Under the pieces are notes generated by a model that made no database searches, had not been told where the DNA came from, and saw only the letters and a list, made by a program, of their open reading frames with translations. DNA of 44,809 nt from Polyangiaceae bacterium. Its GTDB lineage: Bacteria > Myxococcota_A > Polyangia > Polyangiales > Polyangiaceae. The stretch is taken from positions 1 to 44,809 of the forward strand of contig JADLAB010000118.1 in NCBI GenBank assembly GCA_020848455.1, read 5' to 3'. Shown here in pieces: positions 1 to 8,939 of this stretch. The first letter of the stretch is position 1, and each line of letters starts with the position of its first letter. Both the position numbers and the translations under genes were made by a program.

Positions 1-1404
1 GGGCGGCGCCTTCACGTTGAGCTCGTACCAGTAGGTGCCGAGCCACACGAAGCGACTGAAGTCGCCCTGCTTGGCGAGCGAGTCCATGTAGGCGCTCGGC
101 AGGCTGACGTTCGAGCCGATGTAATCGATTTCGCCGGTGCGATAGAGGTTCAGGCACGCCTGCACGTCGTTGACCTGCAGGAAGACGAGCCGGTGCATGC
201 GCAGGCGCTCGAAGTCGGGGTGGTGCGGGTTGCGCACCATGCTGATCTCGTAGCGGAACTTCCAGTTCTCGAGCGCGTAGGGGCCATTCGAGACGATGCT
301 CTCCGGGCGGAACCAGCGGTCGCTCTCGCCGCGCGCGGTGAAGCGCTCGACGACGGCGCGCGGCACGGGCGAGAGGGTCGGGAGCGTGCAGAGCTCGAGA
401 AAGTGCGGGGTCGGGCGCTCGAGCTCGACCTCGAGGGTGCGGTCGTCGACGGCGCGTACGCCGACCGCGCTCGCGTCGGCGACGAGCAGCGCACGGGGCA
501 CGAGCCCGGCGACCGGCGCCGCCTCGGCGGGCACGGGGCGCCGCGGCGCGTAGGTCGGCACGACGGCGACCGAGACGAGCGCCTCCTCGGCATGCGCCGC
601 GTCCTCGAGAAGGGCGCAGCCCGGCGCCCAGCCCTCGCGCCCGCCCGCCTCGAGCCGGAACCAGTGGTCGCCTTCGCCGTTGCAGCGGAGCGGCGGCCCG
701 AGCCCGAGCACGCGCACGGGCGCGCCGTCCTTGTCGTCGCCCACGCTCTCGGAGGCGCCCGGCTCGGGCGCCGCGGCGAGCGCGCGCGAGGCCTTGAGCC
801 GCGCCGGGCTCGTCGCGTAGACGCGCACGAAGGTGCCCGCCGCGAGCTCGGCCTGGGCCGTGCCATGCCCGTCGCGCGGGCGCACCGCCGTGCCGAGGCG
901 CAGGATCTTGCCCTGGTGGAAGAGCTTGCCGTTCGTGAGCGCGTAGAGGAGGGTCGCGTTGCGCGCGCCCGTCGCCGGCGTGAGCACGCGCTGCCAGGCG
1001 TAGACGAAGTCGTGGGCCGTGACCGGCGTGCCGTCGGTCCAGCGCGCGTCCGCGCGCAGGTGGAAGCGGTAGAGCAGGTTGTCGTCGCTCGTGTCGTAGC
1101 GCTCGGCCACCCCCTGCACCGGGTGCTGATCGTCGGGGTGCGCGAGCACGAGCCCGTCGAAGAGCTCGCGCACGAGCGCGCTGCTCGCCGTGTCGCTCAC
1201 GAGGCCGGGGTCGAGGTACTCCGGCTCGTCGCCGTTGTTGAGGTAGAAGGTCGCCGCGTCCTTGCCGCCGCGCCCGACCGTCCCGAAGTAGCCGGGCTCG
1301 TCGCGCCCGCAGGCCGTCAGGCCTCCGAGCGCTCCGAGCACGCCCACGGCGCAGATCGCGGCCCAGCCGTGCCTCGCGCGCCGCGCCGTCGTGTGCCGTG
1401 TCAT
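1..1404 (-). CDS. Peptide/oligopeptide ABC transporter substrate-binding lipoprotein (OppA-like, SBP_bac_5), C-terminus off the window
   Basis: The visible 468 residues begin at ATG 1404 with a lipoprotein signal (lipobox LTAC, Cys32). The body is typical of family 5 solute-binding proteins: LDPGLVSDTASS near residue 65, WTDGTPVTAHDFVYAWQRV near 122-140, and VRAVDDRTLEVELERPTPHF near 316-335. These proteins capture peptides outside the cytoplasmic membrane and deliver them to an Opp/Dpp permease; no permease gene is visible here. The oddity is an insertion of about 140 residues (roughly 170-310), placed where OppA relatives pass directly from the helix after YAWQRV to the VRAVDD strand. It contains a segment resembling a bacterial SH3 domain (VRV near 193 and WFRLEAGGREGWAPGC, 248-263). 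The gene runs off the left edge and is transcribed away from the next gene. Confidence 0.85.
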   Translation of the reverse strand, partial: MTRHTTARRARHGWAAICAVGVLGALGGLTACGRDEPGYFGTVGRGGKDAATFYLNNGDEPEYLDPGLVSDTASSALVRELFDGLVLAHPDDQHPVQGVAERYDTSDDNLLYRFHLRADARWTDGTPVTAHDFVYAWQRVLTPATGARNATLLYALTNGKLFHQGKILRLGTAVRPRDGHGTAQAELAAGTFVRVYATSPARLKASRALAAAPEPGASESVGDDKDGAPVRVLGLGPPLRCNGEGDHWFRLEAGGREGWAPGCALLEDAAHAEEALVSVAVVPTYAPRRPVPAEAAPVAGLVPRALLVADASAVGVRAVDDRTLEVELERPTPHFLELCTLPTLSPVPRAVVERFTARGESDRWFRPESIVSNGPYALENWKFRYEISMVRNPHHPDFERLRMHRLVFLQVNDVQACLNLYRTGEIDYIGSNVSLPSAYMDSLAKQGDFSRFVWLGTYWYELNVKAPP

Positions 1405-1552
1405 CGACCGGCACCCAGAATCGTCCGCCCCGCGCGCTCCGGCAAGCAGATCCGTCCCTGCGCGGCGCCGCGCCGGGGCCGGGCCGGGCGCCACGTGTAC
1501 CGGGCGAACACGGCGTTTGCGTTCCTGGCCGCGCGGGGCGGCGCGGCGGTGG

Positions 1553-1558
1553 TAGCGT
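1553..1558 (+). promoter_or_regulatory. TANNNT -10-like box (TAGCGT) before the CxxCH lipoprotein gene
   Basis: TAGCGT ends exactly 6 nt before the ATG at 1565, and no -35 is recognisable. The same box-to-start spacing is seen at the next two genes. Bacterial transcription starts about 6-8 nt after the -10 box, so the mRNA may begin at the start codon. Confidence 0.45.
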
Positions 1559-1564
1559 GACGAC

Positions 1565-2068
1565 ATGAGCCTTGGCTTGCGAGCGGCCTCTGCCGCTACC
1601 GTGGTGGCGCTCGCGCTCGGCGCAGCCGGTTGCGAGGACGAGGACAGCGACTACGTGCCGCCCGAGGTGTGCGCCTCGGGTGACGTCGCGCCCGACCTCG
1701 AGGAGTCGCCGCTCATGCGGCCGGGCGGGGACTGTATCGGCTGCCACGCCGGCGACGAGGGCCCGAGCTACGACCTCGCGGGCACGGTGATGGTCGGCGC
1801 CGACGACGACACGAACTGCAACGGCGTGGGCGGCATCGCGGTCGAGATCACGGACGCGAACGGCGCCGTCCTCACGCTCGCGACCAACGCGGCCGGCAAC
1901 TTCTTCCACGAGGTGCAGGCGGGTGCCGTCGCCCTGCCCTACACGGCCCGCGTCCTCTACCAGGGCCGCGTGCGCGCGATGGCGAGCGCGCAGACCGAGG
2001 GCAGCTGCAACGGCTGCCACTCCGACACCGGCGCGAACGGCGCGTCCGGGCGCATTCTCGTGCCCTGA
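1565..2068 (+). CDS. Lipoprotein with two CxxCH motifs around a carboxypeptidase-regulatory-like beta domain
   Basis: This is a 167-residue protein with a lipoprotein signal (GAAGC, Cys23). Two CxxCH sequences (CIGCH at 57-61, CNGCH at 148-152) match the covalent c-type haem attachment motif. Between them lies a short beta-rich stretch (GTVMVG..., VEITDANGAVLTLATNAAGNFF) resembling carboxypeptidase-regulatory or Ig-like domains. This suggests an exported, possibly dihaem, electron-transfer or surface protein. No distal Met ligand can be assigned, so the CxxCH pairs could instead bind zinc. It is followed 29 nt later by another lipoprotein gene on the same strand. The TANNNT box at 1553-1558 supports this start; no Shine-Dalgarno sequence is visible. 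Confidence 0.75.
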   Translation: MSLGLRAASAATVVALALGAAGCEDEDSDYVPPEVCASGDVAPDLEESPLMRPGGDCIGCHAGDEGPSYDLAGTVMVGADDDTNCNGVGGIAVEITDANGAVLTLATNAAGNFFHEVQAGAVALPYTARVLYQGRVRAMASAQTEGSCNGCHSDTGANGASGRILVP

Positions 2069-2085
2069 AGCGGCCGACGCCGCGC

Positions 2086-2091
2086 TACGCT
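2086..2091 (+). promoter_or_regulatory. TANNNT -10-like box (TACGCT) before the propeller/toroid lipoprotein gene
   Basis: TACGCT ends 6 nt before GTG 2098, the same spacing as at 1553-1558 and 4514-4519. It lies in the short gap after the stop of the preceding gene, so this gene may have its own, possibly leaderless, promoter. Confidence 0.45.
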
Positions 2092-2097
2092 CGGCGC

Positions 2098-4485
2098 GTG
2101 ATCGCGCTCGCGCGCCTCGGGTCGTCTCGCGTCGCTCTCCGTCTCGGCGCGCTCGCGCTCGCGCTCGGCGCGCTCGGCGCGCTCGCGGCCTGCGGTGGCG
2201 GCGGCGAGACCGAGCCCCTGTCCGCGGCGCCGATCCCGTGGCCTTACGACCCTTACGAGCCGCCGGCACTCGCGACGCCGCTCGCGGACGCGACCTTCGT
2301 GCAGGAGCAGAACCACACGTCGAACGAGCTCGAGCCGGGCGTCGGCGCGCTCGTGGCCGTGCTCGTGCCGCCCGGATCGGCGACGGACCTCGAGCTGCCG
2401 GTGCAGGTGACGCCGCGCGGGGTCGTCACCCACCCGGGCGGCGGCGCGGCCGCGATCGTCCCCATCGAGGCCGGCGACGCGGATCTCGTCGGGGCCGCCT
2501 TCGCGGGTGACACGCTCGCGCTCGTCGGACCGGGGGCCGTGTACCTCTTCGATGCCGGCGCGGGCACGCTCGCGCGCCACGCCGCGCCCGCGGGGACGGT
2601 GCTGCTCGGCCTCGCGAGCGGCGCCACCCGGGCGTACCTCCGCACCGACCGCGGGCTCGGCCTCGTGCACGGCCCCGGGCCGGGCACCATCGACTGGCCG
2701 GCGGCCGCCCCGGGGGACGAGCCCGTCGACGCGGCGCTCGAGGCGGCGAGCGCGCTCTACCTCGCGAGCGCGAGCGGGCTCGCGCAGTATCCGCTGCCGG
2801 TCAGCCTGCCCCTCGGGGCGCCGAGCGCGACCTACACGACCGCGGACGGGCTCGCGACGGGGACCGTCACCGCGCTCGTCGCGGACGTGACCCTGCCCCT
2901 GCCGCTCGATCTCGTCGTGCTCGGCACGGCGGGCGTGCAGGGCCTGCTCTTCGCGGGCGGCGCGCCCTCCGCGCCGTCCGTGCCGGAGTTCGGCCCGACG
3001 CGCGTGCCGCTCGGCACCGCCACGAGCGCGGCGCGCGCCGCCGACGGAGGCTTCGTGGTCGCGACGGCCGAGGGCGCCTACCGCATGCTCGAGCGCGGCG
3101 ACGGCCCCGAGTGGCGCGTGTACGGCGCCGAGCGCTGGCTGCCCTCCGAGGCCGTGCGCGCCGTCGCGACCGACCCCTCCGTCGCGAACGGGCCGCTCTA
3201 CTTCGCGACCGGCGCGGGGCTCGCGACGGCGACCGCCACCGTGGTCACGCTCGAGCAGAAGCTCGCGTCCTTCGTCGAGCGCATCGTGCAGCGCCACGAT
3301 CGGGACGGCGCGGTCGCCGACTCGCGCCTCGGCGTCCCGGGCGATCCGTCGACCAGCATCCCGTACGACTCCGACAACGACGGCGGCTGGACGAGCTACT
3401 GGCTGCTCTCGGAGTGCTTCCGCTTCCGCGCGACGGGCGACCCCGAGGCGAAGGCCCACTTCGACCGGTCGCTCGAGCGCATGCTGAGCCTCCGCACGCT
3501 CACCGGCACCGACTGGTTCGTGGCGCGCGCGGTCATCCGCATCGAGGGCTGCCAGCTCGACGACTGCGCCAACCCCGACGACGGCGAGTGGTTCCTCTCG
3601 TCCGACGGCGCCTGGTGGGTCAAGGGCGACACCTCGAACGACGAGGTCACGTCCCACATGTTCATGATGGGACACGCCTACGACCTCTGCGCCGACCCGG
3701 CCCAGCAGGCCGCCATCCGCGCCCACGTCGCGGGCATCGTCGGGGGACTCGTCGACCACGGCTACGACCTCGTCGACGTGGACGGGCTGCCCACGAGCTA
3801 CGGTCAGTTCGACCCGTTCTACGTGAACGAGTCGATCCCGGGACAGCTCCAGGACGGCGGGCGCCGGAGCGCGCAGCTGCTCGCGGCACTCACGCTCGCC
3901 CACTACCTGACGGGGGACGAGCGCTACGTCGCCGCGAAGCGCGACCTCATCGCGACCCACCACTACGCGGACAACGCCGTCCACGAGAGCGAGTACCCCA
4001 TCCGCGCGGGCAGCGGCGACGGCGACGAGCTCGCGATGCAGGCCTTCTTCGTGCTCCTGCGCTACGAGCCCGAGGCCGCGCTCCGTGACCTCTGGCTCGA
4101 GGGCTGGCGCCGTACCTACGGCAACCTCCGCCTCCAGCAGGGCGCGTGGTGGGACCTCGTGAACGCCGTCGTCGGCGGCGACGCGCCCGACCTGGCGAAC
4201 GCCGGCCGCTGGCTGCGCCTGGCGCCGATGGACATGATCCGCTGGACGATGCACAACTCGCAGCGTCGCGACCTCGCGCCCGGGCCCGCCTACTACGGCG
4301 ACGACGCACGCATGCGCTCCGACGGCCGCATCCTGCCGTACGACGAGCGGCCCAACGACCGCTGGAACACGGACCAGTTCAAGGCCGACGGCGGCCTCGG
4401 GGCCGGCCTCGAGATGGACGGCGCCGACGTGCTCGCGCCGTACTGGCTGGGCCGGTACTACGGCTTCATCGCACCGGCGCCGTGA
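2098..4485 (+). CDS. Lipoprotein with N-terminal beta-propeller-like region and C-terminal (alpha/alpha) toroid-like region, function unknown
   Basis: A 795-residue protein starting at GTG 2098, with a lipoprotein signal (LAAC, Cys32). Residues of about 50-380 show repeated hydrophobic strands and turns (LALVGPGAVYLFDAG, DLVVLGTAGVQGLLFAGG, GGFVVATAEGAYRM) as in two-component-regulator or Kelch-like propellers. The second half begins with a polar, Asp-rich segment (YDSDNDGGWTSYWLL, near 420) followed by helical segments with conserved Trp, Tyr and Gly residues. This resembles six-hairpin glycosidase-like toroids, but no catalytic acid pair can be assigned. A role in carbohydrate handling at the envelope is inference from fold alone. 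The preceding and following genes also encode lipoproteins. Confidence 0.7.
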   Translation: MIALARLGSSRVALRLGALALALGALGALAACGGGGETEPLSAAPIPWPYDPYEPPALATPLADATFVQEQNHTSNELEPGVGALVAVLVPPGSATDLELPVQVTPRGVVTHPGGGAAAIVPIEAGDADLVGAAFAGDTLALVGPGAVYLFDAGAGTLARHAAPAGTVLLGLASGATRAYLRTDRGLGLVHGPGPGTIDWPAAAPGDEPVDAALEAASALYLASASGLAQYPLPVSLPLGAPSATYTTADGLATGTVTALVADVTLPLPLDLVVLGTAGVQGLLFAGGAPSAPSVPEFGPTRVPLGTATSAARAADGGFVVATAEGAYRMLERGDGPEWRVYGAERWLPSEAVRAVATDPSVANGPLYFATGAGLATATATVVTLEQKLASFVERIVQRHDRDGAVADSRLGVPGDPSTSIPYDSDNDGGWTSYWLLSECFRFRATGDPEAKAHFDRSLERMLSLRTLTGTDWFVARAVIRIEGCQLDDCANPDDGEWFLSSDGAWWVKGDTSNDEVTSHMFMMGHAYDLCADPAQQAAIRAHVAGIVGGLVDHGYDLVDVDGLPTSYGQFDPFYVNESIPGQLQDGGRRSAQLLAALTLAHYLTGDERYVAAKRDLIATHHYADNAVHESEYPIRAGSGDGDELAMQAFFVLLRYEPEAALRDLWLEGWRRTYGNLRLQQGAWWDLVNAVVGGDAPDLANAGRWLRLAPMDMIRWTMHNSQRRDLAPGPAYYGDDARMRSDGRILPYDERPNDRWNTDQFKADGGLGAGLEMDGADVLAPYWLGRYYGFIAPAP

Positions 4486-4513
4486 GCGCTCGCAGCCCGG
4501 AGCCGTCCGGGGC

Positions 4514-4519
4514 TAAGGT
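4514..4519 (+). promoter_or_regulatory. TANNNT -10-like box (TAAGGT) before the giant lipoprotein gene
   Basis: TAAGGT ends 6 nt before ATG 4526. It is the third successive lipoprotein gene with this spacing, and no Shine-Dalgarno sequence can be seen. Confidence 0.45.
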
Positions 4520-4525
4520 TGCGCC

Positions 4526-7500
4526 ATGCGGACTCTCGCCACCCTGCGCCCTCTCGTCGCTCGCGCCACGCTCGCCCTCGCGGCCGCGCTCGGCCTGGCC
4601 GCCTGCGACGGCCACGTCGTCCCCCCGCCCGGCACGCCCGGGGCGGGCGCACATTGCAGCCCGGACGACCTCGCGGGCTGCGAGCGCGCGGTCCTCGCGG
4701 CCGAGCCGGCCGACGTGCCCGCCGCCCTCGCGCGGCTCGACGAGGCGAGCGGTGGCGGCAGCGCCTGGGGCGAGCTCCACGCGGCGCTCGGGCGCACGCC
4801 CGACGCGCTCGTCGTCGTGCACGGGCCCGCCGACGCGGCCGCCGCCGAGGCGCGCGCCACGGCCGCGCACGCCGCGGCGCTCGCCATGCCCGCGAGCCGG
4901 ACCGAGCCCCGCGCGCTCGTCGTCGCGATCGGGCGCGCCGCCGGTCGCGACGCCGTGCTCTTCGCGAGCGAGCGCGGCCCGGAGCATCTCTACTGCCGCG
5001 ACGCGCTCGCGCCCTTCGCGCTCGGCCTCGTCCCGGCGCTCGCCGCGGCGCGCGACCCGGCGGCGCTCGCGCGCGAGCTCGAGCTCGGGCGCACGCTCGA
5101 CGCCGCGGCGCGGGCGGCCGCGGCCTTCGACTACGTCACCGCCGCGCGCCAGGCCGAGAGCCTCGCCAAGCTCGCGAGCGCGCTCCCGCCCGAGAGCGAG
5201 CCGTGGCTGCGGGCGCGCTACCTGCTCAACCTCCTCGGCTCGAGCGGCATCGAGCTCGATTTGCCCGAGGGCGCGACCAAGGACCCGCGCACCGAGCCGC
5301 CCGACACCGCGCAGAGCTCGGGCTACGCGCGCCTCCTCGCCGTGCTCGTGAGCCCGACCGCCGCCGCGGACGGCGCCAAGAGCGCGACGCCCGCCACGGC
5401 TACGGCCCAGACGCGCTGGAGCGCGGCGCGCGCGGCGCTCGCGAAGGAGCTCGGCCCCGAGCGGCTGGCGCAGCTCGACTACATGTACGCCCCCGAGGGC
5501 ACCTGCCCGACGCCGCTCGCGCCGCCGATGGACAGCGCGGGCGACCTCTTGTTCGCCCACCGCATCGGGCGCTCGCTCGACCCGTCGCCACCGAGCGCGC
5601 CCGCGGCGGCCGCGCCGGCCGAGCCCGCCCCGCCGGGCACCCTGCCGCTCGAGACCTGGCTCCCGCGCTACGAGAGCATGGTGCGCTTCGTCGAGACGAG
5701 CGGCACGATCTGGGCGCTCGCCGCGAGCCTCGTCAGCGAGCGCGGCGAGCTCCACGGCCTGCGCGCCGAGGGCACGGTCACCTACGGCCGTGTGAGCGAG
5801 CTCCTGCACAAGCACGTCGACGCCCTGCGCGCCCTCGCCGGGGCCGAGCCGGCGCGCTTCCGCCCGTTCCCGGTGCTGAGCCTCTTCTACCAGCGCGGCC
5901 TGCTCGCCGACCGGCGCCTGCGCCAGGCGGTCATCGACTTCGCCAGCGCCGCCATCGCGCTGAAGCTCCAGTCGACCGACTCCGTGACCCGCGTCTGGGA
6001 GGCGGCCGGCGCCGCGTTCGTCGCCGGGCTGTCCCTGCCCGGCGACGCCCAGTCGGCGCAGTTCCTGGCGCTCGCCTCGGCGGTCGCCGACAAGCTGGGC
6101 GCCGGCAAGCTCGAGCCGGCTCACGGCTGGTCCCTCGCCGGCCTGCACGCGGCGCACGGCGCTCTGCGCCTCGTGCTCGGCGAGCCCGAGCGGGCCCGCG
6201 CCTCGCTCGCCGGCGCGGCGGCCGCGCTCGACGGGCCGGACGTCGCCTACCGGGGCCTCGCGCGGCTGACCATGGCGGCCGTGCACTACGTGTCGCTCAT
6301 CGGCACGGGCGCCCTCGACCCGGCGGTCGCGAACCCGGAGATGTTCGCCGAGGGGCGCAAGAAGGCGCTCGCGGCCCTGCGCCAGGCGCTGGCGGAGCTC
6401 GCCCCCGAGGGCCCCGCGACACCAGAGGAGCGCGATCTGCTCGCCGACACGGCCTCGCTCATGGACGGCGCGATCGTGGCCATCGCGACCTCGCTCGCCG
6501 CCGAGGCACCGGCGGGACCGAGCTGCGCCGGCGACGCGGCGAGCGCGCGCGATCCGCGGCTGCGCGATGCCTTCGAGCGACTGAACAAGACGCGGCGCCG
6601 GCTGCTCGAGCGCCCGGCCTTCCGGGACGGCGGCAAGGACGACCGGGCCGGCCCGTGGTTGCGGCGCGTGCGCCTGGTCGCGACGGTGCTCTCCGACGCA
6701 GTCGATGTGGCGGACAAGGGCGGCACCGGCGTGCGCTTCGCCATCGACGACGCCTCCGCGGCGCGCTTCGTCGAGGCGGCGCTCGGGGACTGGGAGGAGC
6801 GCGATCTCGCCGGCGCCATCGCCGGGGGCTACGGGCTGGCCCGCGCGGCGCTCGGCGCCCAGGCGCTCGATCTGCCGCGGCTGAAGCGAGACGTGAGCCA
6901 CGTGCTCGCCGGGCTCGCGGCGGCCTTCGGCTCGGCCGGCACGAGCGGCGGCGCTGCGAGCCTGTTCGACGCCCTGCGGGCGGCGGCCGACAAGCTCGAC
7001 CTCGGGCCCGAGCCCGGCAAGGGCGGGGTCGGCACGGGCGACCTCGCCGCGCTCATGGTGCGGAGCGCCGCCGGCGCCTACGACGCCGGCGCGAGCGCCC
7101 AGGGCGACGTCCTCTTGCTCGGCGCGAGCGCCGCGTCGGCCGCGCGCAAGGAGGCCCTGCCCCGCGAGGCGGCGGCGCTGGCCGAGCGGCACGGGCGACC
7201 GGTGCTCATCGCGACCCTCGCCTACTCCGAGCGCTTCGCGGACCGCTTCGATCCGGCTCCCCTCGTGGGCGCGATGCAGGGTCTCGCCAGGCAGCAGTGC
7301 ACCGCGCCGAGCCCCGACGCCGTCGCTTCCGTGCTCACCGCCTTCCACGCCTTCAAGTCGGGCGAGCGCGCCGCCGCACGCGCCGCGCTCGAGGCCTTCC
7401 TCGCGCGCGCCGAAGCGCGCGGGCTCGACGTGCCGCGCCTCAACTTCGCCTACCAGGAGGCCACCGGCGGCAAGATCTTCACGCTCCAGGTCGGCCAATC

Positions 7501-8890
7501 GTACGCGCGCGACCTCATCCGGGCCTCGGGGACCTTCCAGATCGGCCTCGGGATGCAGACGGGCGGCAGCCAGACGACGGGCCTGGCCGCGACCTTCGCC
7601 GACGGCTCGACGCCGACCGCCGCCGAGGAGGCGGCGCGCTACTACGCGCACGTGGCGCTCGTCACGGCCGTCTACGCCTGGCTCGACGGCGACGCGACGG
7701 CGGCGGCACGGGCGGCGCGGCGGGCGGTCGACGCCTACACGACGGGCGTGCGGCTCGGGCAGCGCCGGGTGGACGCCAAGGCCAGCACCGCGCTCTGGCA
7801 GGCCGACGCGGCCACGACCCTGGCGCTCGCTGGACAGCTCGCCGCCGAGCACGGCGAGGCCTTCCTCGCGGGGCACCTCTGGTCGCTCGTCACCTTCGAC
7901 GAGGACGTCGACGACCAGAAGCTCGGCGAGTTCTTCGCGGAGCTGCCGCAGCCGCTGCGCGGCATCCCCGCCCTCGAGGCCGTGCGCGAGCGAGCGCGAG
8001 CGAAGGTGCGCCTGCTCGCCGACCGGCCGGGCGACGCCCCGAAGCCCTACGCCTTCGAGTGCCTCCAGACCCACGCCGACCCGAAGCCGTTCGTGCAGGT
8101 CGGCTGCGTCGACTACCCGGCCGCGCTCGGGCTGCGCATCGCGAACGTGCTGCCGTTCCTGCCGCACCTGACGGCCGGCGCGGAGTCGGGCCGGGCCACA
8201 TGCGCGCCCTTCCGGCCGCTCGATCGCTTCCTGACGCTCGCGGACCAGCACCAGTACGACCCCGACGCGTTCACGGCCGCCGTGCAGGCCCTGCGCCAGG
8301 GCGGGCACGCGGGCGACGCCGCCGTCCTCTTGGCGCGCCACCGCGAGCCGGCCCACTGCGGGGCGCTCGTCGCCGAGGCGCGCGCGCTCGCCGACCGCGC
8401 CGAGCTCGGCACTGCGCTCCGCGCCGACCTCGTGACGGTGGCCGCCAACTGCGCGGGCCCGGAGGCCAGCCCGGCGCTCGAGGCCGACCTCGCGACCCTC
8501 GACGAGCTGACGAAGGCACTGGCGACGCCCGACCGCAACCTGTCGATCGTCACCTTTGCCGCGCGGAGCGCCCTGACGGGCCAGCCCGCGCTGCTCGCCG
8601 CGCTCGCGCGCAAGCCGGACTTCGTGAGCCGCTGGCTCGCGACGAGCCCCGAGCTCGCGACCGCCGCCCTGCTCATGCACCACGCCGGCTACACGCTCGC
8701 GGACCAGTCCTTCGACGCCCTCGAGACGCTCCCGTACTACCGGCTGCTCTGCACGACCTACCCACCCGCCGACCGCGGACCGCTCTGCGGTAGCATCGCC
8801 ATCCTGCGAGGCGGTGGCTCGGCCGACGAGCGCAAGCGGAGCGCGCGCGCGGCGCTCGAGCAGTTGCTCGGGTCGCCGGCCGCGCCCTGA
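4526..8890 (+). CDS. Giant (1454-residue) predicted lipoprotein of unknown function
   Basis: I do not recognise a family. The protein starts with a clear lipoprotein signal (LAAC, Cys27). The rest is Ala- and Leu-rich and largely helical in appearance, with several Cys pairs (for example CSPDDLAGC just after the signal and cysteines in the last 400 residues) that could form disulfides after export. The alternation of helices with small-residue turns suggests TPR-like or other solenoid repeats, but no repeat register could be fixed. It lies between lipoprotein genes on the same strand. Start and frame are supported by unbroken coding over 4.4 kb, the signal peptide and the -10-like box. The long antisense frame opposite is a compositional shadow. 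Confidence 0.7.
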   Translation: MRTLATLRPLVARATLALAAALGLAACDGHVVPPPGTPGAGAHCSPDDLAGCERAVLAAEPADVPAALARLDEASGGGSAWGELHAALGRTPDALVVVHGPADAAAAEARATAAHAAALAMPASRTEPRALVVAIGRAAGRDAVLFASERGPEHLYCRDALAPFALGLVPALAAARDPAALARELELGRTLDAAARAAAAFDYVTAARQAESLAKLASALPPESEPWLRARYLLNLLGSSGIELDLPEGATKDPRTEPPDTAQSSGYARLLAVLVSPTAAADGAKSATPATATAQTRWSAARAALAKELGPERLAQLDYMYAPEGTCPTPLAPPMDSAGDLLFAHRIGRSLDPSPPSAPAAAAPAEPAPPGTLPLETWLPRYESMVRFVETSGTIWALAASLVSERGELHGLRAEGTVTYGRVSELLHKHVDALRALAGAEPARFRPFPVLSLFYQRGLLADRRLRQAVIDFASAAIALKLQSTDSVTRVWEAAGAAFVAGLSLPGDAQSAQFLALASAVADKLGAGKLEPAHGWSLAGLHAAHGALRLVLGEPERARASLAGAAAALDGPDVAYRGLARLTMAAVHYVSLIGTGALDPAVANPEMFAEGRKKALAALRQALAELAPEGPATPEERDLLADTASLMDGAIVAIATSLAAEAPAGPSCAGDAASARDPRLRDAFERLNKTRRRLLERPAFRDGGKDDRAGPWLRRVRLVATVLSDAVDVADKGGTGVRFAIDDASAARFVEAALGDWEERDLAGAIAGGYGLARAALGAQALDLPRLKRDVSHVLAGLAAAFGSAGTSGGAASLFDALRAAADKLDLGPEPGKGGVGTGDLAALMVRSAAGAYDAGASAQGDVLLLGASAASAARKEALPREAAALAERHGRPVLIATLAYSERFADRFDPAPLVGAMQGLARQQCTAPSPDAVASVLTAFHAFKSGERAAARAALEAFLARAEARGLDVPRLNFAYQEATGGKIFTLQVGQSYARDLIRASGTFQIGLGMQTGGSQTTGLAATFADGSTPTAAEEAARYYAHVALVTAVYAWLDGDATAAARAARRAVDAYTTGVRLGQRRVDAKASTALWQADAATTLALAGQLAAEHGEAFLAGHLWSLVTFDEDVDDQKLGEFFAELPQPLRGIPALEAVRERARAKVRLLADRPGDAPKPYAFECLQTHADPKPFVQVGCVDYPAALGLRIANVLPFLPHLTAGAESGRATCAPFRPLDRFLTLADQHQYDPDAFTAAVQALRQGGHAGDAAVLLARHREPAHCGALVAEARALADRAELGTALRADLVTVAANCAGPEASPALEADLATLDELTKALATPDRNLSIVTFAARSALTGQPALLAALARKPDFVSRWLATSPELATAALLMHHAGYTLADQSFDALETLPYYRLLCTTYPPADRGPLCGSIAILRGGGSADERKRSARAALEQLLGSPAAP

Positions 8891-8939
8891 CGCGTCGCAG
8901 GGGTCGATGCGCGGGGTCGGAGCGTCGAAGGGGTTGACG

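Noticed and set aside
193-1560. Plus-strand open frame of 455 codons opposite the peptide-binding protein gene
   Set aside because: The minus strand here encodes clear OppA-like motifs; the plus frame is Arg/Ala/Val-rich with no domain.
1957-4254. Minus-strand 765-codon frame opposite the propeller/toroid lipoprotein gene
   Set aside because: Compositional shadow; no domain and no sensible start.
8814-8939. Earlier start for the Ser-Ala lipoprotein
   Set aside because: It overlaps the preceding gene and would place 42 residues before the signal peptide.
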